From: Roseovarius indicus
GTDB lineage: Bacteria; Pseudomonadota; Alphaproteobacteria; Rhodobacterales; Rhodobacteraceae
NCBI RefSeq assembly: GCF_008728195.1
Contig: NZ_CP031598.1
Coordinates: 2,046,001 to 2,110,000, forward strand
Direction: 5' to 3'
Length of the DNA: 64,000 bases
Part shown: positions 19,313 through 27,738 of the stretch, piece by piece
Layout: every line of letters starts with the position of its first letter
Position numbering within the stretch: position 1 is the stretch's first letter
Notes under the pieces: generated by a model
Told to the model about the DNA's origin: nothing
The model's database searches: none
Seen by the model: only the letters and a program-made list of their open reading frames with translations
Made by a program: the position numbers and the translations under genes

Positions 19313-20916
19313 TCGGCGGCCTCGCGCGCGGTCTCGCGCGCGGTGCCGTCGCCGAGCATCTTCTCGAGCTCCTCGAGGCCGTCGAAGATGTCCCGCTCCA
19401 TCTCGCGCAGGCGCGACAGGATCTCGGCGGGCGGCTCGTGCTCGACCGCGTCATGCTCGATCTCGCGATAGCGGTTGAGGCTGAGGTCGTAGCCGGCGGC
19501 GGCGATCTCCTCCTTCGGGACGACGAAGCTGCGGGCGGTGCGGGGATTGTCCTTCTCCGATCCCTCGCGTTCCTGCCACCGGGCGAGTGCGTCGGGGAGG
19601 TCGGTGAGCTTCGCCTCGTCCTCGGTCAACTCAGCCCAGGGGCCGATCTTGTCCTCGGGCACGAGCAGGTTGCGCTTGTCGTCCAGGCTGAGACCATCGG
19701 CGTGCATGTCGTAGAACCACACGTCCTCGGTGCCGCCGGAGTCGGTGCGCTGGAAGAGCAAGATGGCGGTCGAGACCCCGGCATAGGGGCGGAAGACCCC
19801 GGCCGGGAGCTTGACCACACCCTGGAGCTGCTGATCCTCGACCAGCATGCGCCGCACTTCTTTGTGGGCCTTGTTGGAACCGAAGAGCACGCCGTCGGGC
19901 ACGACCACCGCTGCCCGGCCGCCACGCTTCAGGAGGCGCAGGAAGAGGGCCAGGAAAAGCAGCTCGGTCTTCCGGGTGTTGACGATGCGGGTGAGATCCT
20001 TGGCCACCGCCTCGGCATCCAGAGATCCGGCGAAGGGCGGGTTGGCAAGGATCAGGGAATAGGCCTCGGCTTCGTCGCCGTGCTCCTCTGTGAGAGAGTC
20101 GCGGTAGACGATCGACGCGTCCTCGAAGCCGTGCAGGGCCATGTTCATGGCGCCGAGCCGGAGCATGGTGCCGTCGAAGTCATGGCCGTGGAACATGCCG
20201 GTTTCGACGTGCAAACGCGCGTCCGGATCGGTCCACGCATCGGCATCATTGCGACGCAGGTATTCCGCCGCGCCGACCAGAAAGCCGGCGGTTCCGCAGG
20301 CCGGATCGCAGATCACGTCATCCCGCCGGGGTTCCGTCATGGCGACCATGAGCTCGATGATGTGCCGCGGAGTCCGGAACTGGCCGTTCTGCCCGGCGCT
20401 GGCGACCTTGGACAGCATATATTCGTAGAGGTCGCCTTTGGTGTCCCGGCTCTTCATCGGCAGATCCGAGACGAGATCGACGACCTTGGCCAGGAGACGG
20501 CCGGTGGGGATCTCGTAGCGGGCACTGGCCATATGCTTGCGGAGGGGGGCCCCATCGGACCCGAGGCGACGCAGGAAGGGGATCAGATGGTTCTCGGCCG
20601 CTTCCTGCATCTCTGTCGGCGGTAAGGTGATGAATCGAGGCCAGCGGAGATCGGCCAGGGAACGACCGTCCGCGATCTTGTTGCCGGCATCGTCGACTAC
20701 CGGGATGCCGTCCAGCTCGTCCGGGAAGAGGTTCCGCTCGATCTCCGTGCCGCGCGCCCGGGCCTGACGTTCCGCGAGGGTCTGCGCGTCGTCGAGGCCT
20801 TTGAAGAAGAGCAGGAGGGTCAGCTGCTCCATGACCGTCTGCGGGTTCGATAGCCCGCCCGTCCACATCGCGTTCCAGATCGCGTCGACCTTGGATTTCA
20901 ATTCACCAGTTATCAT
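19309..20916 (-). CDS. hsdM: Type I restriction-modification DNA methyltransferase subunit M (N6-adenine)
   Basis: 535 residues from ATG 20916 (MITGELKSK...). It has the HsdM N-terminal helical domain, the SAM-binding motif CDPACGTAGF at about residue 200, and the catalytic NPPF motif (ILANPPFAG) near 290. It methylates adenine at the target chosen by HsdS and protects host DNA. It is the first gene of the minus-strand operon. Upstream Leu/Met codons extend the frame, but the 20916 start begins at the usual family N-terminus and has an AAGGGAG just upstream. Confidence 0.94.
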   Translation of the reverse strand: MITGELKSKVDAIWNAMWTGGLSNPQTVMEQLTLLLFFKGLDDAQTLAERQARARGTEIERNLFPDELDGIPVVDDAGNKIADGRSLADLRWPRFITLPPTEMQEAAENHLIPFLRRLGSDGAPLRKHMASARYEIPTGRLLAKVVDLVSDLPMKSRDTKGDLYEYMLSKVASAGQNGQFRTPRHIIELMVAMTEPRRDDVICDPACGTAGFLVGAAEYLRRNDADAWTDPDARLHVETGMFHGHDFDGTMLRLGAMNMALHGFEDASIVYRDSLTEEHGDEAEAYSLILANPPFAGSLDAEAVAKDLTRIVNTRKTELLFLALFLRLLKRGGRAAVVVPDGVLFGSNKAHKEVRRMLVEDQQLQGVVKLPAGVFRPYAGVSTAILLFQRTDSGGTEDVWFYDMHADGLSLDDKRNLLVPEDKIGPWAELTEDEAKLTDLPDALARWQEREGSEKDNPRTARSFVVPKEEIAAAGYDLSLNRYREIEHDAVEHEPPAEILSRLREMERDIFDGLEELEKMLGDGTARETAREAAE

Positions 20917-21011
20917 TGCTCCCTTTCCGTGGCGCTGGGGTCGCACGGTCGTGCGCATCAGCTCTTGCCTCACGCTTAAGAGACATTAACGGACGGGACT
21001 GAAACAGGAAA

Positions 21012-21032
21012 GACGCCGCATGATGCGGCGCC
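21012..21032 (-). terminator. Hairpin terminator downstream of the KfrA-like gene
   Basis: GACGCCGCATGATGCGGCGCC is an almost complete palindrome. On the minus strand it is followed by TTTCC. It lies between the KfrA-like stop (21105) and hsdM (20916) and probably separates the two transcripts. Confidence 0.5.
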
Positions 21033-21104
21033 TTCAGTGAGTTTCAACAGGATCGATTGTCATTTTGGGAGGTTGGGGGATCTCTCGGTGACGGGTTCCG
21101 TGGA

Positions 21105-21788
21105 TCAGGGCATTGAGGGGTTGCGTTCGCTTTCGACAACCCCCGACATGATTTCTGAGATCACTGATCGGATCTCGTCCCGCGCTTCTGATTTTTTCAA
21201 CTCTGATAACAGCCGGTCGACGGAATTTCCTGCACTTCTCAGGTGCTCGATTTCGTTACGCAACTCAGCCATGTCTGACTGCAACACAGCGTTTTCGGCC
21301 TGCTTCCTTTCGCTCAGGTCTGAGATTTCCTCGATCTGACGCGCCTGGTCATGGATCTTTGTTTCCAGTTCCTTGATGCGCCAATTCGCGTTTGTCTTGT
21401 CCCGCCGGAGCTCTTCGCATTCTTCCTGTGCTTTGGCGAGGCACACTGCGTTCTGTTGGGCTACAAGAAGCTGTAGCTCGCGCGTCATTGCGCCGACAAT
21501 TGATTCAATGGATGTACGGGCCTTTTCCGGCAGCGCCCCAATGAGACGGCCCTCTTCCTCCTCGGCAATACTCGAAAGGACATGATCGACGGGACTCTCA
21601 AGGCTACGTGTGTCGATCCCTTTGCTAATGCCGAGCTGCTCGCAGAGAACAGTCTTCACCGCAGCGGCGTCGATCTCATCACGCGGCGTGCCACCGTTGA
21701 TCAAGCTGGTGATTGCGGCGTGGACCTGCTCGAGGTTGTAGCGCGGTGGCCTTCCGCCAGTGTTCTTCTTGTCGGTCGTCGTGGTCAT
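21105..21788 (-). CDS. KfrA-like DNA-binding coiled-coil protein
   Basis: 227 residues. Residues about 12-70 (starting GRPPRYNLEQVHAAITSL) resemble the KfrA N-terminal DNA-binding domain. From about 90 to 200 it is a long coiled coil rich in Glu, Lys, Gln and Arg, as in KfrA. KfrA proteins of plasmids autorepress and help partition or stability. Supporting context: the region just upstream holds a perfect palindrome and repeated AGTTTGC half-sites (listed separately), and the next gene upstream is a RepA-like ATPase. This suggests a plasmid-derived maintenance module in the element. It could be a plain regulator of that operon. Confidence 0.65.
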   Translation of the reverse strand: MTTTTDKKNTGGRPPRYNLEQVHAAITSLINGGTPRDEIDAAAVKTVLCEQLGISKGIDTRSLESPVDHVLSSIAEEEEGRLIGALPEKARTSIESIVGAMTRELQLLVAQQNAVCLAKAQEECEELRRDKTNANWRIKELETKIHDQARQIEEISDLSERKQAENAVLQSDMAELRNEIEHLRSAGNSVDRLLSELKKSEARDEIRSVISEIMSGVVESERNPSMP

Positions 21789-21794
21789 TATTTG

Positions 21795-21836
21795 AGTTTG
21801 CCTTTCAGTTTGCCAAACCGAGTTTGCGAAACTCGG
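21795..21836. promoter_or_regulatory. Putative KfrA-type operator: palindrome plus repeated half-sites
   Basis: CCGAGTTT-GCG-AAACTCGG at 21818-21836 is a perfect 8-bp inverted repeat with a 3-base spacer. AGTTTGC occurs three times in direct orientation, at 21795, 21807 and 21821. The cluster begins 7 bases upstream of the KfrA-like start codon, the position expected of an autoregulatory operator. Confidence 0.5.
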
Positions 21837-21909
21837 GTCGGCGTGTTGGGGGTAGGATGAATGTTGGTTCTTCTTCAGAAACCAGAAACGAAAATCCAGC
21901 TTATCGGGT

Positions 21910-23001
21910 TTAACCCGGAGGCCGATGAGCCGTGCGCGTCAAAGTCCAGACGCCGCCTGATCCGGTGACAATTGGATTGTCTGCATTTGCAAGGTCGCTA
22001 AGGATACGATTGATCGTACGGTTCAGGTTTTCCGGGGCCACGCCTGCGAAGAGCTCCGGCGGCAGCGTTGCCGCAAGGTCCGCTGTCTTGAAAGGGGCCA
22101 GCGCGAGCTCGCGCAGCATGCCGCGTGTTTGAAGCGCAATCCTGACCGCCATGACGCGGCCATTCTCCGCTCTTTTCGGATTGGGTGCTTTTTCAAACGT
22201 CGGTGCCGATGTCTCTACGGCATGAGCGGTCGTACGCTCGTCTCCGTCTTCATCCAATCCGAGCACGATTTTCTCGATCCGAAAATGTACGGGCGCAAGT
22301 TTGGGCTGGGTGCGCTGCTTGTCCTGCATGACTGCCACACTGTCCTCCGTCTTCCCGGGTTTCAGGCAGATCTCCGTATCGACCGCCGCGCGAAGGGCCG
22401 AGCTGCCACGCCCGCCACGATCGACGTCTTTCCCGGTATGATGTACGAGCATGACGTGGGTATTCAGGCTCCTTGCGATCCACTCCGCAGCCTGCACGAC
22501 TTGCGTCATCGAAGCCGCGCAATTCTCATCAAGCAAGCCGATGGAACGCGCCAGAGTGTCGAAAACGATCAAGACGATGTCTTCGCCGGTCTCATGCATG
22601 ACGCCTTTAAGAAACTCGACAAAAGAAGCGACAGCCTTGAAATTCGAAAGGTCGAGTGCCTGGCCGCACACAAGGTAGTTTTGTCTTGCGGCAGGAGTGA
22701 CATCGCTGCTGTGAATGCGGTCGAGCACGGAAGCGGGTGCTTCTGGTGCCACATGCACGACCAGTCCGGGCTTGACCCGAGCACCGAAACTGGGACGAGC
22801 CGTGACAATGCAATTGCCGATGTGGCAAACGAGAGCAGACTTCCCAACGTTCGATGGCCCATATAGGAGCGAGGTCTCGTTACGCAGCAGCCATCCCTTC
22901 ATTGCATAGTTCCACTCCAACGACGGGCTGTGATCGGCCACGGGCCTGATACAGGTCTCCCAGTCGGGAATGTCTTGCTCGTTATCTTGGATATGGGGCA
23001 T
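21910..23001 (-). CDS. RepA-like AAA ATPase (AAA_25 type)
   Basis: 363 residues from ATG 23001, supported by GGAGAGG just upstream; a TTG ten codons earlier is less likely. Walker A GPSNVGKS is at 48-55. Walker B (IVLIVFDTLA) lies near 150, followed by the HVMLVHHTGK sensor segment typical of RecA-fold RepA/DnaB-like hexameric ATPases. Residues about 300-363 look like a winged helix (LAATLPPELFAGV...). Family role: replicative helicase or DNA loader on plasmids and integrative elements. It is divergent from the HTH genes across the 253-base region with the 21-bp inverted repeat, and co-directional with the KfrA-like gene. Confidence 0.75.
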   Translation of the reverse strand: MPHIQDNEQDIPDWETCIRPVADHSPSLEWNYAMKGWLLRNETSLLYGPSNVGKSALVCHIGNCIVTARPSFGARVKPGLVVHVAPEAPASVLDRIHSSDVTPAARQNYLVCGQALDLSNFKAVASFVEFLKGVMHETGEDIVLIVFDTLARSIGLLDENCAASMTQVVQAAEWIARSLNTHVMLVHHTGKDVDRGGRGSSALRAAVDTEICLKPGKTEDSVAVMQDKQRTQPKLAPVHFRIEKIVLGLDEDGDERTTAHAVETSAPTFEKAPNPKRAENGRVMAVRIALQTRGMLRELALAPFKTADLAATLPPELFAGVAPENLNRTINRILSDLANADNPIVTGSGGVWTLTRTAHRPPG

Positions 23002-23119
23002 TCGGCCTCTCCGTGTGTCTTCTTGTTTCAATGTCTGACTTCATGACCATCGGGAAATAGAGACGCCTGCGAGCGCGCCAAAATTCGAGGCGCAAGATTT
23101 TTCGCATTGTCTCCCACCG

Positions 23120-23177
23120 GGCCAGCCAGACAACCGGACACCCCCTTACGGGGGAATGTCCGGTTGTCTGGCTGGCC
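23120..23177. repeat. Perfect 21-bp inverted repeat with structured loop, between divergent genes
   Basis: The left arm at 23120-23140 begins GGCCAGCCAGACAACC; the right arm at 23157-23177 is its exact reverse complement. The 16-base loop contains a further CCCCC/GGGGG pairing, so the whole 58 bases could form one cruciform. It lies between the RepA-like start (23001) and the HTH gene (23255). Candidates are an origin or initiator site, an oriT-like hairpin, a recombinase-binding site, or a strong bidirectional terminator. Confidence 0.85.
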
Positions 23178-23254
23178 AGTGTTCTGCGGATTTTTGAATG
23201 GAGGATCTTTTCCCTATGTCCCTTTCGAGACCGAATGACCGACAGGGATAAATC

Positions 23255-23614
23255 ATGAAAAACAGTCACTTGAACCCAGTATCCTTGAGCGAGGCAGCGC
23301 ACTTTCTCGCCGTTTCCTCCCGCACAGTTCGCCGGCTCATCGATTCCGGTGGGCTGCAGTGCACGTGGGTTGGAAGCGCACTTGCGGTGCCCGTGGATAG
23401 CCTCCCCGGCCTGCGTTGCGCGGCCGATGCAGGCCTGGACAAGCGTCCTCTACTGCGACTTCACGAAGCGTCCGCTCTCCTTGGATGTTCGCCTCGCGAT
23501 CTACGCGACCTGACGCGATCGGGAAAATTGAATTCGGTTTTCGTGGGCTGTTCGGAGCGGTGGGTGCCTGCGGATATCGACGCGTTTGAGATGACGGGCG
23601 CTCATGACGCATGA
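23255..23614 (+). CDS. Small protein with two tandem excisionase/MerR-like HTH units
   Basis: 119 residues, with AGGGAT before ATG 23255. Two similar units are visible: LSEAAHFLAVSSRTVRRLIDSG...VPVDSL (about 10-50) and LHEASALLGCSPRDLRDLTRSG...VPADIDAF (about 69-112). Each has the layout of the HTH_17 excisionase fold, with helix-turn-helix followed by a wing. Inference: recombination directionality factor or regulator for the recombinases that follow. It overlaps the next gene by 11 bases. Confidence 0.65.
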   Translation: MKNSHLNPVSLSEAAHFLAVSSRTVRRLIDSGGLQCTWVGSALAVPVDSLPGLRCAADAGLDKRPLLRLHEASALLGCSPRDLRDLTRSGKLNSVFVGCSERWVPADIDAFEMTGAHDA

Positions 23615-24011
23615 GGGAGAAACCCGGGTCATGACGCGAGCCAATGTCGCAGATGCGGGCACGGTCGGGCTTTCCATGCTCGCGATCCACTGGTCGGTGT
23701 GCGGGGCAACAGCACGTGCCATCATCATAGCCCACGGTCTGCCGGAGGTGTCCGCGTCCGGCTGGCCAAAATACCGCTGGTCGGATGTCTGGCGGATCGA
23801 GGGCGCTGGCCTTGTGCCGCCATGTGATTGGGCTGACTTCCGAAAGCCGCTGCTGCGAGCCTCGGACCTCACCGGTCTCGATGCGAAGGGCCGCTCCGCG
23901 CGCACCTGGCGCCGCAATGTCGAGACCGGTCGCATGCCGTCGATCCGGCTTTCCAACAACGTGTGCCGCATTCGGCAATGCACCTTTCTCGCGATGGCTC
24001 CGTATGTGTGA
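23604..24011 (+). CDS. Hypothetical protein, possible DNA-binding partner of the tandem-HTH protein
   Basis: 135 residues from ATG 23604, or 126 from ATG 23631, which has an AGGGAG upstream. No family recognised. The C-terminal half (LLRASDLTGL...RSARTWRRNVETGRMPSIRL) has the arrangement of another excisionase-like HTH. It overlaps the preceding HTH gene and precedes the recombinase operon, so a role in element regulation or excision is plausible but unproven. Confidence 0.5.
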   Translation: MTHEGETRVMTRANVADAGTVGLSMLAIHWSVCGATARAIIIAHGLPEVSASGWPKYRWSDVWRIEGAGLVPPCDWADFRKPLLRASDLTGLDAKGRSARTWRRNVETGRMPSIRLSNNVCRIRQCTFLAMAPYV

Positions 24012-24201
24012 CGATGGCTTCTGCTCTTGGCCGGGATTTACCCGGTTTGGCCGCCAATACCCCGTAATTGCGGTGGTTTCACCCAGACGTACGGCCACAG
24101 ACATGGCCTGTCTCTGGGGATGCCTATGGGTAAATTGGCCGCCGTTTTCGGATCTTGACCGGGACTTGCGCAAGCAGCGGCCAGGGCCGGGTGAACCCTC
24201 G

Positions 24202-24257
24202 TGACCGCCTGTCGCGGCCGGCTCTTCTGGACGAGAGCCGGCCGCGACAGGCGGTCA
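24202..24257. repeat. Perfect 24-bp inverted repeat just upstream of the recombinase genes
   Basis: The arm at 24202-24225 begins TGACCGCCTGTCGCGGCC; its exact reverse complement occupies 24234-24257, with an 8-base loop TCTGGACG. It ends 27 bases before the start of the first recombinase. A perfect palindrome this long next to recombinase genes may be a recombination or regulatory site, or an intrinsic terminator for the upstream HTH genes. Confidence 0.85.
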
Positions 24258-24284
24258 GACGAATACCAACATTTAGGACCTACA

Positions 24285-26108
24285 ATGACCGTAGCAAACA
24301 TCAGAAACATGCAAGATCTCTACGACAATCTCGATGGGCTGGGCTACTCGCCCTCGGTCGTCAATCAGATCCGGCCGCGCATCCTTGAATGCCCGAAGTA
24401 CTACAACCGGCCACTTTGCCAGATCGACGCGGATTACGACGCCTTCGTGGAGCGCTGGGGCACGGGGCATGTCGCGGCCCTGGCGTCCGGCTTCAAGTCC
24501 CGCGAACACTTCGTCGAGTGGCGCAAGCGCGTGCGCGGCGCGCTATCCCGCGTCCATGTGAAACCGGCAAAGGGCGCGCCGATCCTCGCCGAATGGCAAG
24601 CGGTCCTTGCTTCCGTCGCAGCGCATAGTGGCCCTAAGAAGCGTCTCGGCCCGCATCGGGAGCATGGTGTGAAGATCCTGGCAGAATGCGCCTCGGCGGC
24701 CGGCCTGAGGCCACAGGACTTGACGGATGAGGCGATCACCCGGATCGCGACTCCGTTGAAGACAAAGGCGCGCAGAACCTTCAAGCGGGGGATCGACACG
24801 ATGAACGATCTGTTCGACCACTCCGACATCATTGCGCCGCTCCGTTCCGGCTTTCCCGAGGCACCATTGGCGCAGCCGGATCGCGTCAAGTCGGTGCCGA
24901 GCACGCGCCGCCGAGGCGGCCCCAATGCTTCGTCCAAATTCTGGGATCCTTTCGATGCGTTCGTCGCACGCAAGCGCGGCAAAGACCACCTGGGACGCCC
25001 CGTGCCCGCCGAGGAGAGCGAATTCAAGCCACGCACAGCGCAGACCTACGAGAACGCTCTCAACAATGCCACGGGCGTTCTTGAGCGAGCCGGAATTCTC
25101 CTGCCGGGAGACGAACTCACGCTGCGAGATCTCTGCAGCCTCGAGACGATCACGCAGATGTCGGACCTCTGGCAACTACGAATGCTGGACGGTGAAGTCG
25201 ACAAGGAGGCCGCGACGCTCCACCTGACGGTTGAACGCCTGTCTCATATTGCGGTCTATTCGAAATATCTCGGCAAGAAAGACCGGAAAAAGCTGCAGAA
25301 GTTGCGTGACAAGGTGCGCAAGAAGGCGAAGCGGCGCGGGCGCATGTCCGCGCCACGGGAAGCCTGGATCAAGGCTTTCTCGCGCAGCACACCGCAGCAG
25401 CTGGCCGTGCATGGCATGCCGGAGGCGCTCATGCGCGAGGCCCAGAAAATTCTCGATGACTGGGACCGCCTCAAAAAGGCCAAGAAGCACAAGGTCCGCA
25501 TGCGCGCCCTGCATCTCGGTATCGCAGCGGTGCAATCCGCAATCCTGTTCAGGGGTTCGGCGGTAAGGGCCTCGAACCTTCGCGGCCTTCCGTTCCGTGG
25601 TGAGGATGCGCAACTTTTTCTCGGCCAGGGCGAGGAAGACGTGCGCCTTTCGATCCCGGCCGCGCTGGTCAAGAACGGCGTCGAGATCGAGGCCGACTTC
25701 GACGACGACGCCCGGTCGGTCATCGACTGGTATCTGCGCGAAATCCGGCCGCGTCTTATCGAAGATCATCCGTATGGTCACAACCTCGCGGACAGTGACT
25801 GGCTGTTTCCATCAAAATGCGCAGACCGCCCCATGGAAGAAACCACGTTCGCGGATCACTACCGGGTTGGCGTCGAGGCCGTCGGGCTCGACATGACTCT
25901 GCATCAGTCACGCCACATCACCGTGTACTTCATCCTGGATGAGGATCCGAGCGCGCTCGCGCTCGCCGCCGCGGTTCTCGGCGACGATGTCAGCACAGTG
26001 GAAGCGCATTACGCATGGATGGATGGCGTGAAAGCCGTCATCGAAGGTCGAAAATTGCTTCAGGAGTCGCGCAAGAAAGCGCGGAAACACGTCAAAGGAG
26101 GGCGCTGA
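24285..26108 (+). CDS. Large tyrosine recombinase, first of two in tandem
   Basis: 607 residues from ATG 24285 (TAGGA upstream). The C-terminal catalytic domain shows R428 (RASNLRGL), HQSR at 540-543 and the nucleophile Tyr576 in the sequence HYAWMD. The usual GH before the Tyr box is GD. The N-terminal 300 residues are a long unusual region that presumably binds DNA. The next recombinase starts 2 bases after its stop, with AAAGGAGG inside the end of this gene. Such tandem, unusually long recombinases act together in some genomic islands. Confidence 0.75.
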   Translation: MTVANIRNMQDLYDNLDGLGYSPSVVNQIRPRILECPKYYNRPLCQIDADYDAFVERWGTGHVAALASGFKSREHFVEWRKRVRGALSRVHVKPAKGAPILAEWQAVLASVAAHSGPKKRLGPHREHGVKILAECASAAGLRPQDLTDEAITRIATPLKTKARRTFKRGIDTMNDLFDHSDIIAPLRSGFPEAPLAQPDRVKSVPSTRRRGGPNASSKFWDPFDAFVARKRGKDHLGRPVPAEESEFKPRTAQTYENALNNATGVLERAGILLPGDELTLRDLCSLETITQMSDLWQLRMLDGEVDKEAATLHLTVERLSHIAVYSKYLGKKDRKKLQKLRDKVRKKAKRRGRMSAPREAWIKAFSRSTPQQLAVHGMPEALMREAQKILDDWDRLKKAKKHKVRMRALHLGIAAVQSAILFRGSAVRASNLRGLPFRGEDAQLFLGQGEEDVRLSIPAALVKNGVEIEADFDDDARSVIDWYLREIRPRLIEDHPYGHNLADSDWLFPSKCADRPMEETTFADHYRVGVEAVGLDMTLHQSRHITVYFILDEDPSALALAAAVLGDDVSTVEAHYAWMDGVKAVIEGRKLLQESRKKARKHVKGGR

Positions 26109-26109
26109 G

Positions 26110-27510
26110 ATGAGCATATCCAAAGATCCGCAGGACTGGTTTGGCGCGTCGCGCCTCAATGGGCTATCCGAGCCGGACCGGGCCCGCCTCGCGCGCTGGA
26201 CGGCGCATTTGGCCGCGCACGGTGTCAAGGCACCGCGCGCGGAGGATTTCCGGAGCTTCGGAAAACTCTCCACCCTCGAACGTCTGCGGCGTGTACTGGG
26301 ACTGGTAGCTCCGGAGCAATGTGGTCCGCTGCGCCACGTGATTTCGGAGCTGGGGCGGGCTAAGCGAGCAGGACGGTCACAAGCGACAGGCGCCCCTCGA
26401 GGGCCGGATCTTGTGCTCGCAATCCCACGAGATGACCTGCGAGCCGACTGGCACGCAACGCTCGACGACATGCGGGATCGCGCGAAGCGGCGCGATGCCG
26501 GTCTCTTGCTCCTGTCCGGCCCGACACCGCCGGCCTCGAGCATGATCGGTGATATCGAATACGTGCTCCGCGCGGTATCAAAGGCTTGCATCGGGGCTGG
26601 CCGGTCCCCCACGCTCGACAAGCAGGCAATCCTGTCCTGGCTCGCTCGAGAGGACGCGCGCGGCCGCCGTGGGACCGGACTTGCCTTGCAGCTTCGCCTG
26701 ATCGCCGGCTTTCTCGCGTATCGCGGAGAGAAGAAGAAACTGATCACCAGGCTCGAAAGTCTCGCCGGAGACTATGCACGGCGAGGAAGGAAACTGCGGA
26801 AGCGGAAATTCCAATGGCTGGATCAGCATGGTACGACGATTGGTGAGGTCTGGGACATCGCCGAGGCCCTCCGCGAGGAGAGCCTGCAGGCCCCGGCCGG
26901 TACGGCCCGGCGATATCGTCTTGCGCTGCACGCCGCCGTACTTGCGCTTTCGGTCAACATGCCGCTCCGGATCGGCGATCTGCACCGCCTCCGCATCGGT
27001 CACGAGATCTGCCGATCAAACACGGGCTGGTCGGTTCAGACGCGGCTGAGCAAGACGGATTTAGAGTACGACCTGCCTGCGCTCTGGCCGGAATCAACAC
27101 CGTTTCTCGATGCGCTTCTTACACTGGAGGCTGCCGGTGGTGCCCTGTGGCCGGAATACGATAGACGCCGTGGCACGCCGCTCTTCTCCGAGACCGGCGG
27201 TGACACAGCGCTGACCGCGGACTGGATATCCGATGTCTTCTACGAGCATGTCGGCACCGGTCAGCACATCATGCGCACGATCTGGCATCAGCTCGCATAT
27301 GAGAGCGATCGCGACCTGACCTGGATGTCGCTGGCCTTGTGCGGTCAGACGGGCGCGCGCACGAAGCGCGAATACCGTGAGCGCAACGCCCTTGGTCGCA
27401 CCGTGCGGGCCGGACGGCAGAGCCTCAAGGGACGCCGCAAGCAGGCGTTGCTCGAGGCTCGGCTCGCCGACTGCAAGATGCGGGATCAGAGCCCGAGCGG
27501 GACACACTGA
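26110..27510 (+). CDS. Second tandem tyrosine recombinase
   Basis: 466 residues. ATG 26110 sits one base after the upstream TGA and 8 bases after an AGGAGG. Catalytic residues visible: R287 (NMPLRIGDLHRL), HIMR at 386-389 and Tyr422 in KREYRE. The spacing is looser than in typical phage integrases and sequence similarity to the first recombinase is low. It is probably a partner in a multi-subunit recombination reaction. A large hairpin terminator follows. Confidence 0.72.
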   Translation: MSISKDPQDWFGASRLNGLSEPDRARLARWTAHLAAHGVKAPRAEDFRSFGKLSTLERLRRVLGLVAPEQCGPLRHVISELGRAKRAGRSQATGAPRGPDLVLAIPRDDLRADWHATLDDMRDRAKRRDAGLLLLSGPTPPASSMIGDIEYVLRAVSKACIGAGRSPTLDKQAILSWLAREDARGRRGTGLALQLRLIAGFLAYRGEKKKLITRLESLAGDYARRGRKLRKRKFQWLDQHGTTIGEVWDIAEALREESLQAPAGTARRYRLALHAAVLALSVNMPLRIGDLHRLRIGHEICRSNTGWSVQTRLSKTDLEYDLPALWPESTPFLDALLTLEAAGGALWPEYDRRRGTPLFSETGGDTALTADWISDVFYEHVGTGQHIMRTIWHQLAYESDRDLTWMSLALCGQTGARTKREYRERNALGRTVRAGRQSLKGRRKQALLEARLADCKMRDQSPSGTH

Positions 27511-27517
27511 GGCATGA

Positions 27518-27568
27518 CCCAACCACCGGGCGCGCGCCCTTGAATGAGGGCGCGCCCGGCCGGTTGGG
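27518..27568 (+). terminator. Large near-perfect hairpin after the tandem recombinases
   Basis: CCCAACC...CCGGGCGCGC...GCCC pairs with GGGC...GCGCCCGG...GGTTGGG around TTGAATGA, with one small asymmetric bulge. It begins 8 bases after the recombinase stop. Probably a terminator; it may also isolate the next two genes. Confidence 0.55.
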
Positions 27569-27738
27569 CGATCTGAAAAAGCTTGTCGGGGACGCCTTGC
27601 GCGACGCCGATCGCCAAGCGTGACGGATCTCCACGATCGGAAAGATCAGGCCACACGACAAGAATCGCGCCCTTTCGCAGCGGGGATATCTGACGCGGCT
27701 CATCCCGAGTTCGCGCATCACAGAGAGTGAGTATCCCG

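Noticed and set aside
23100..24300. A CRISPR array in the palindrome-rich region
   Set aside because: The repeats are inverted pairs with different sequences and no regularly spaced direct repeats or cas genes were seen.
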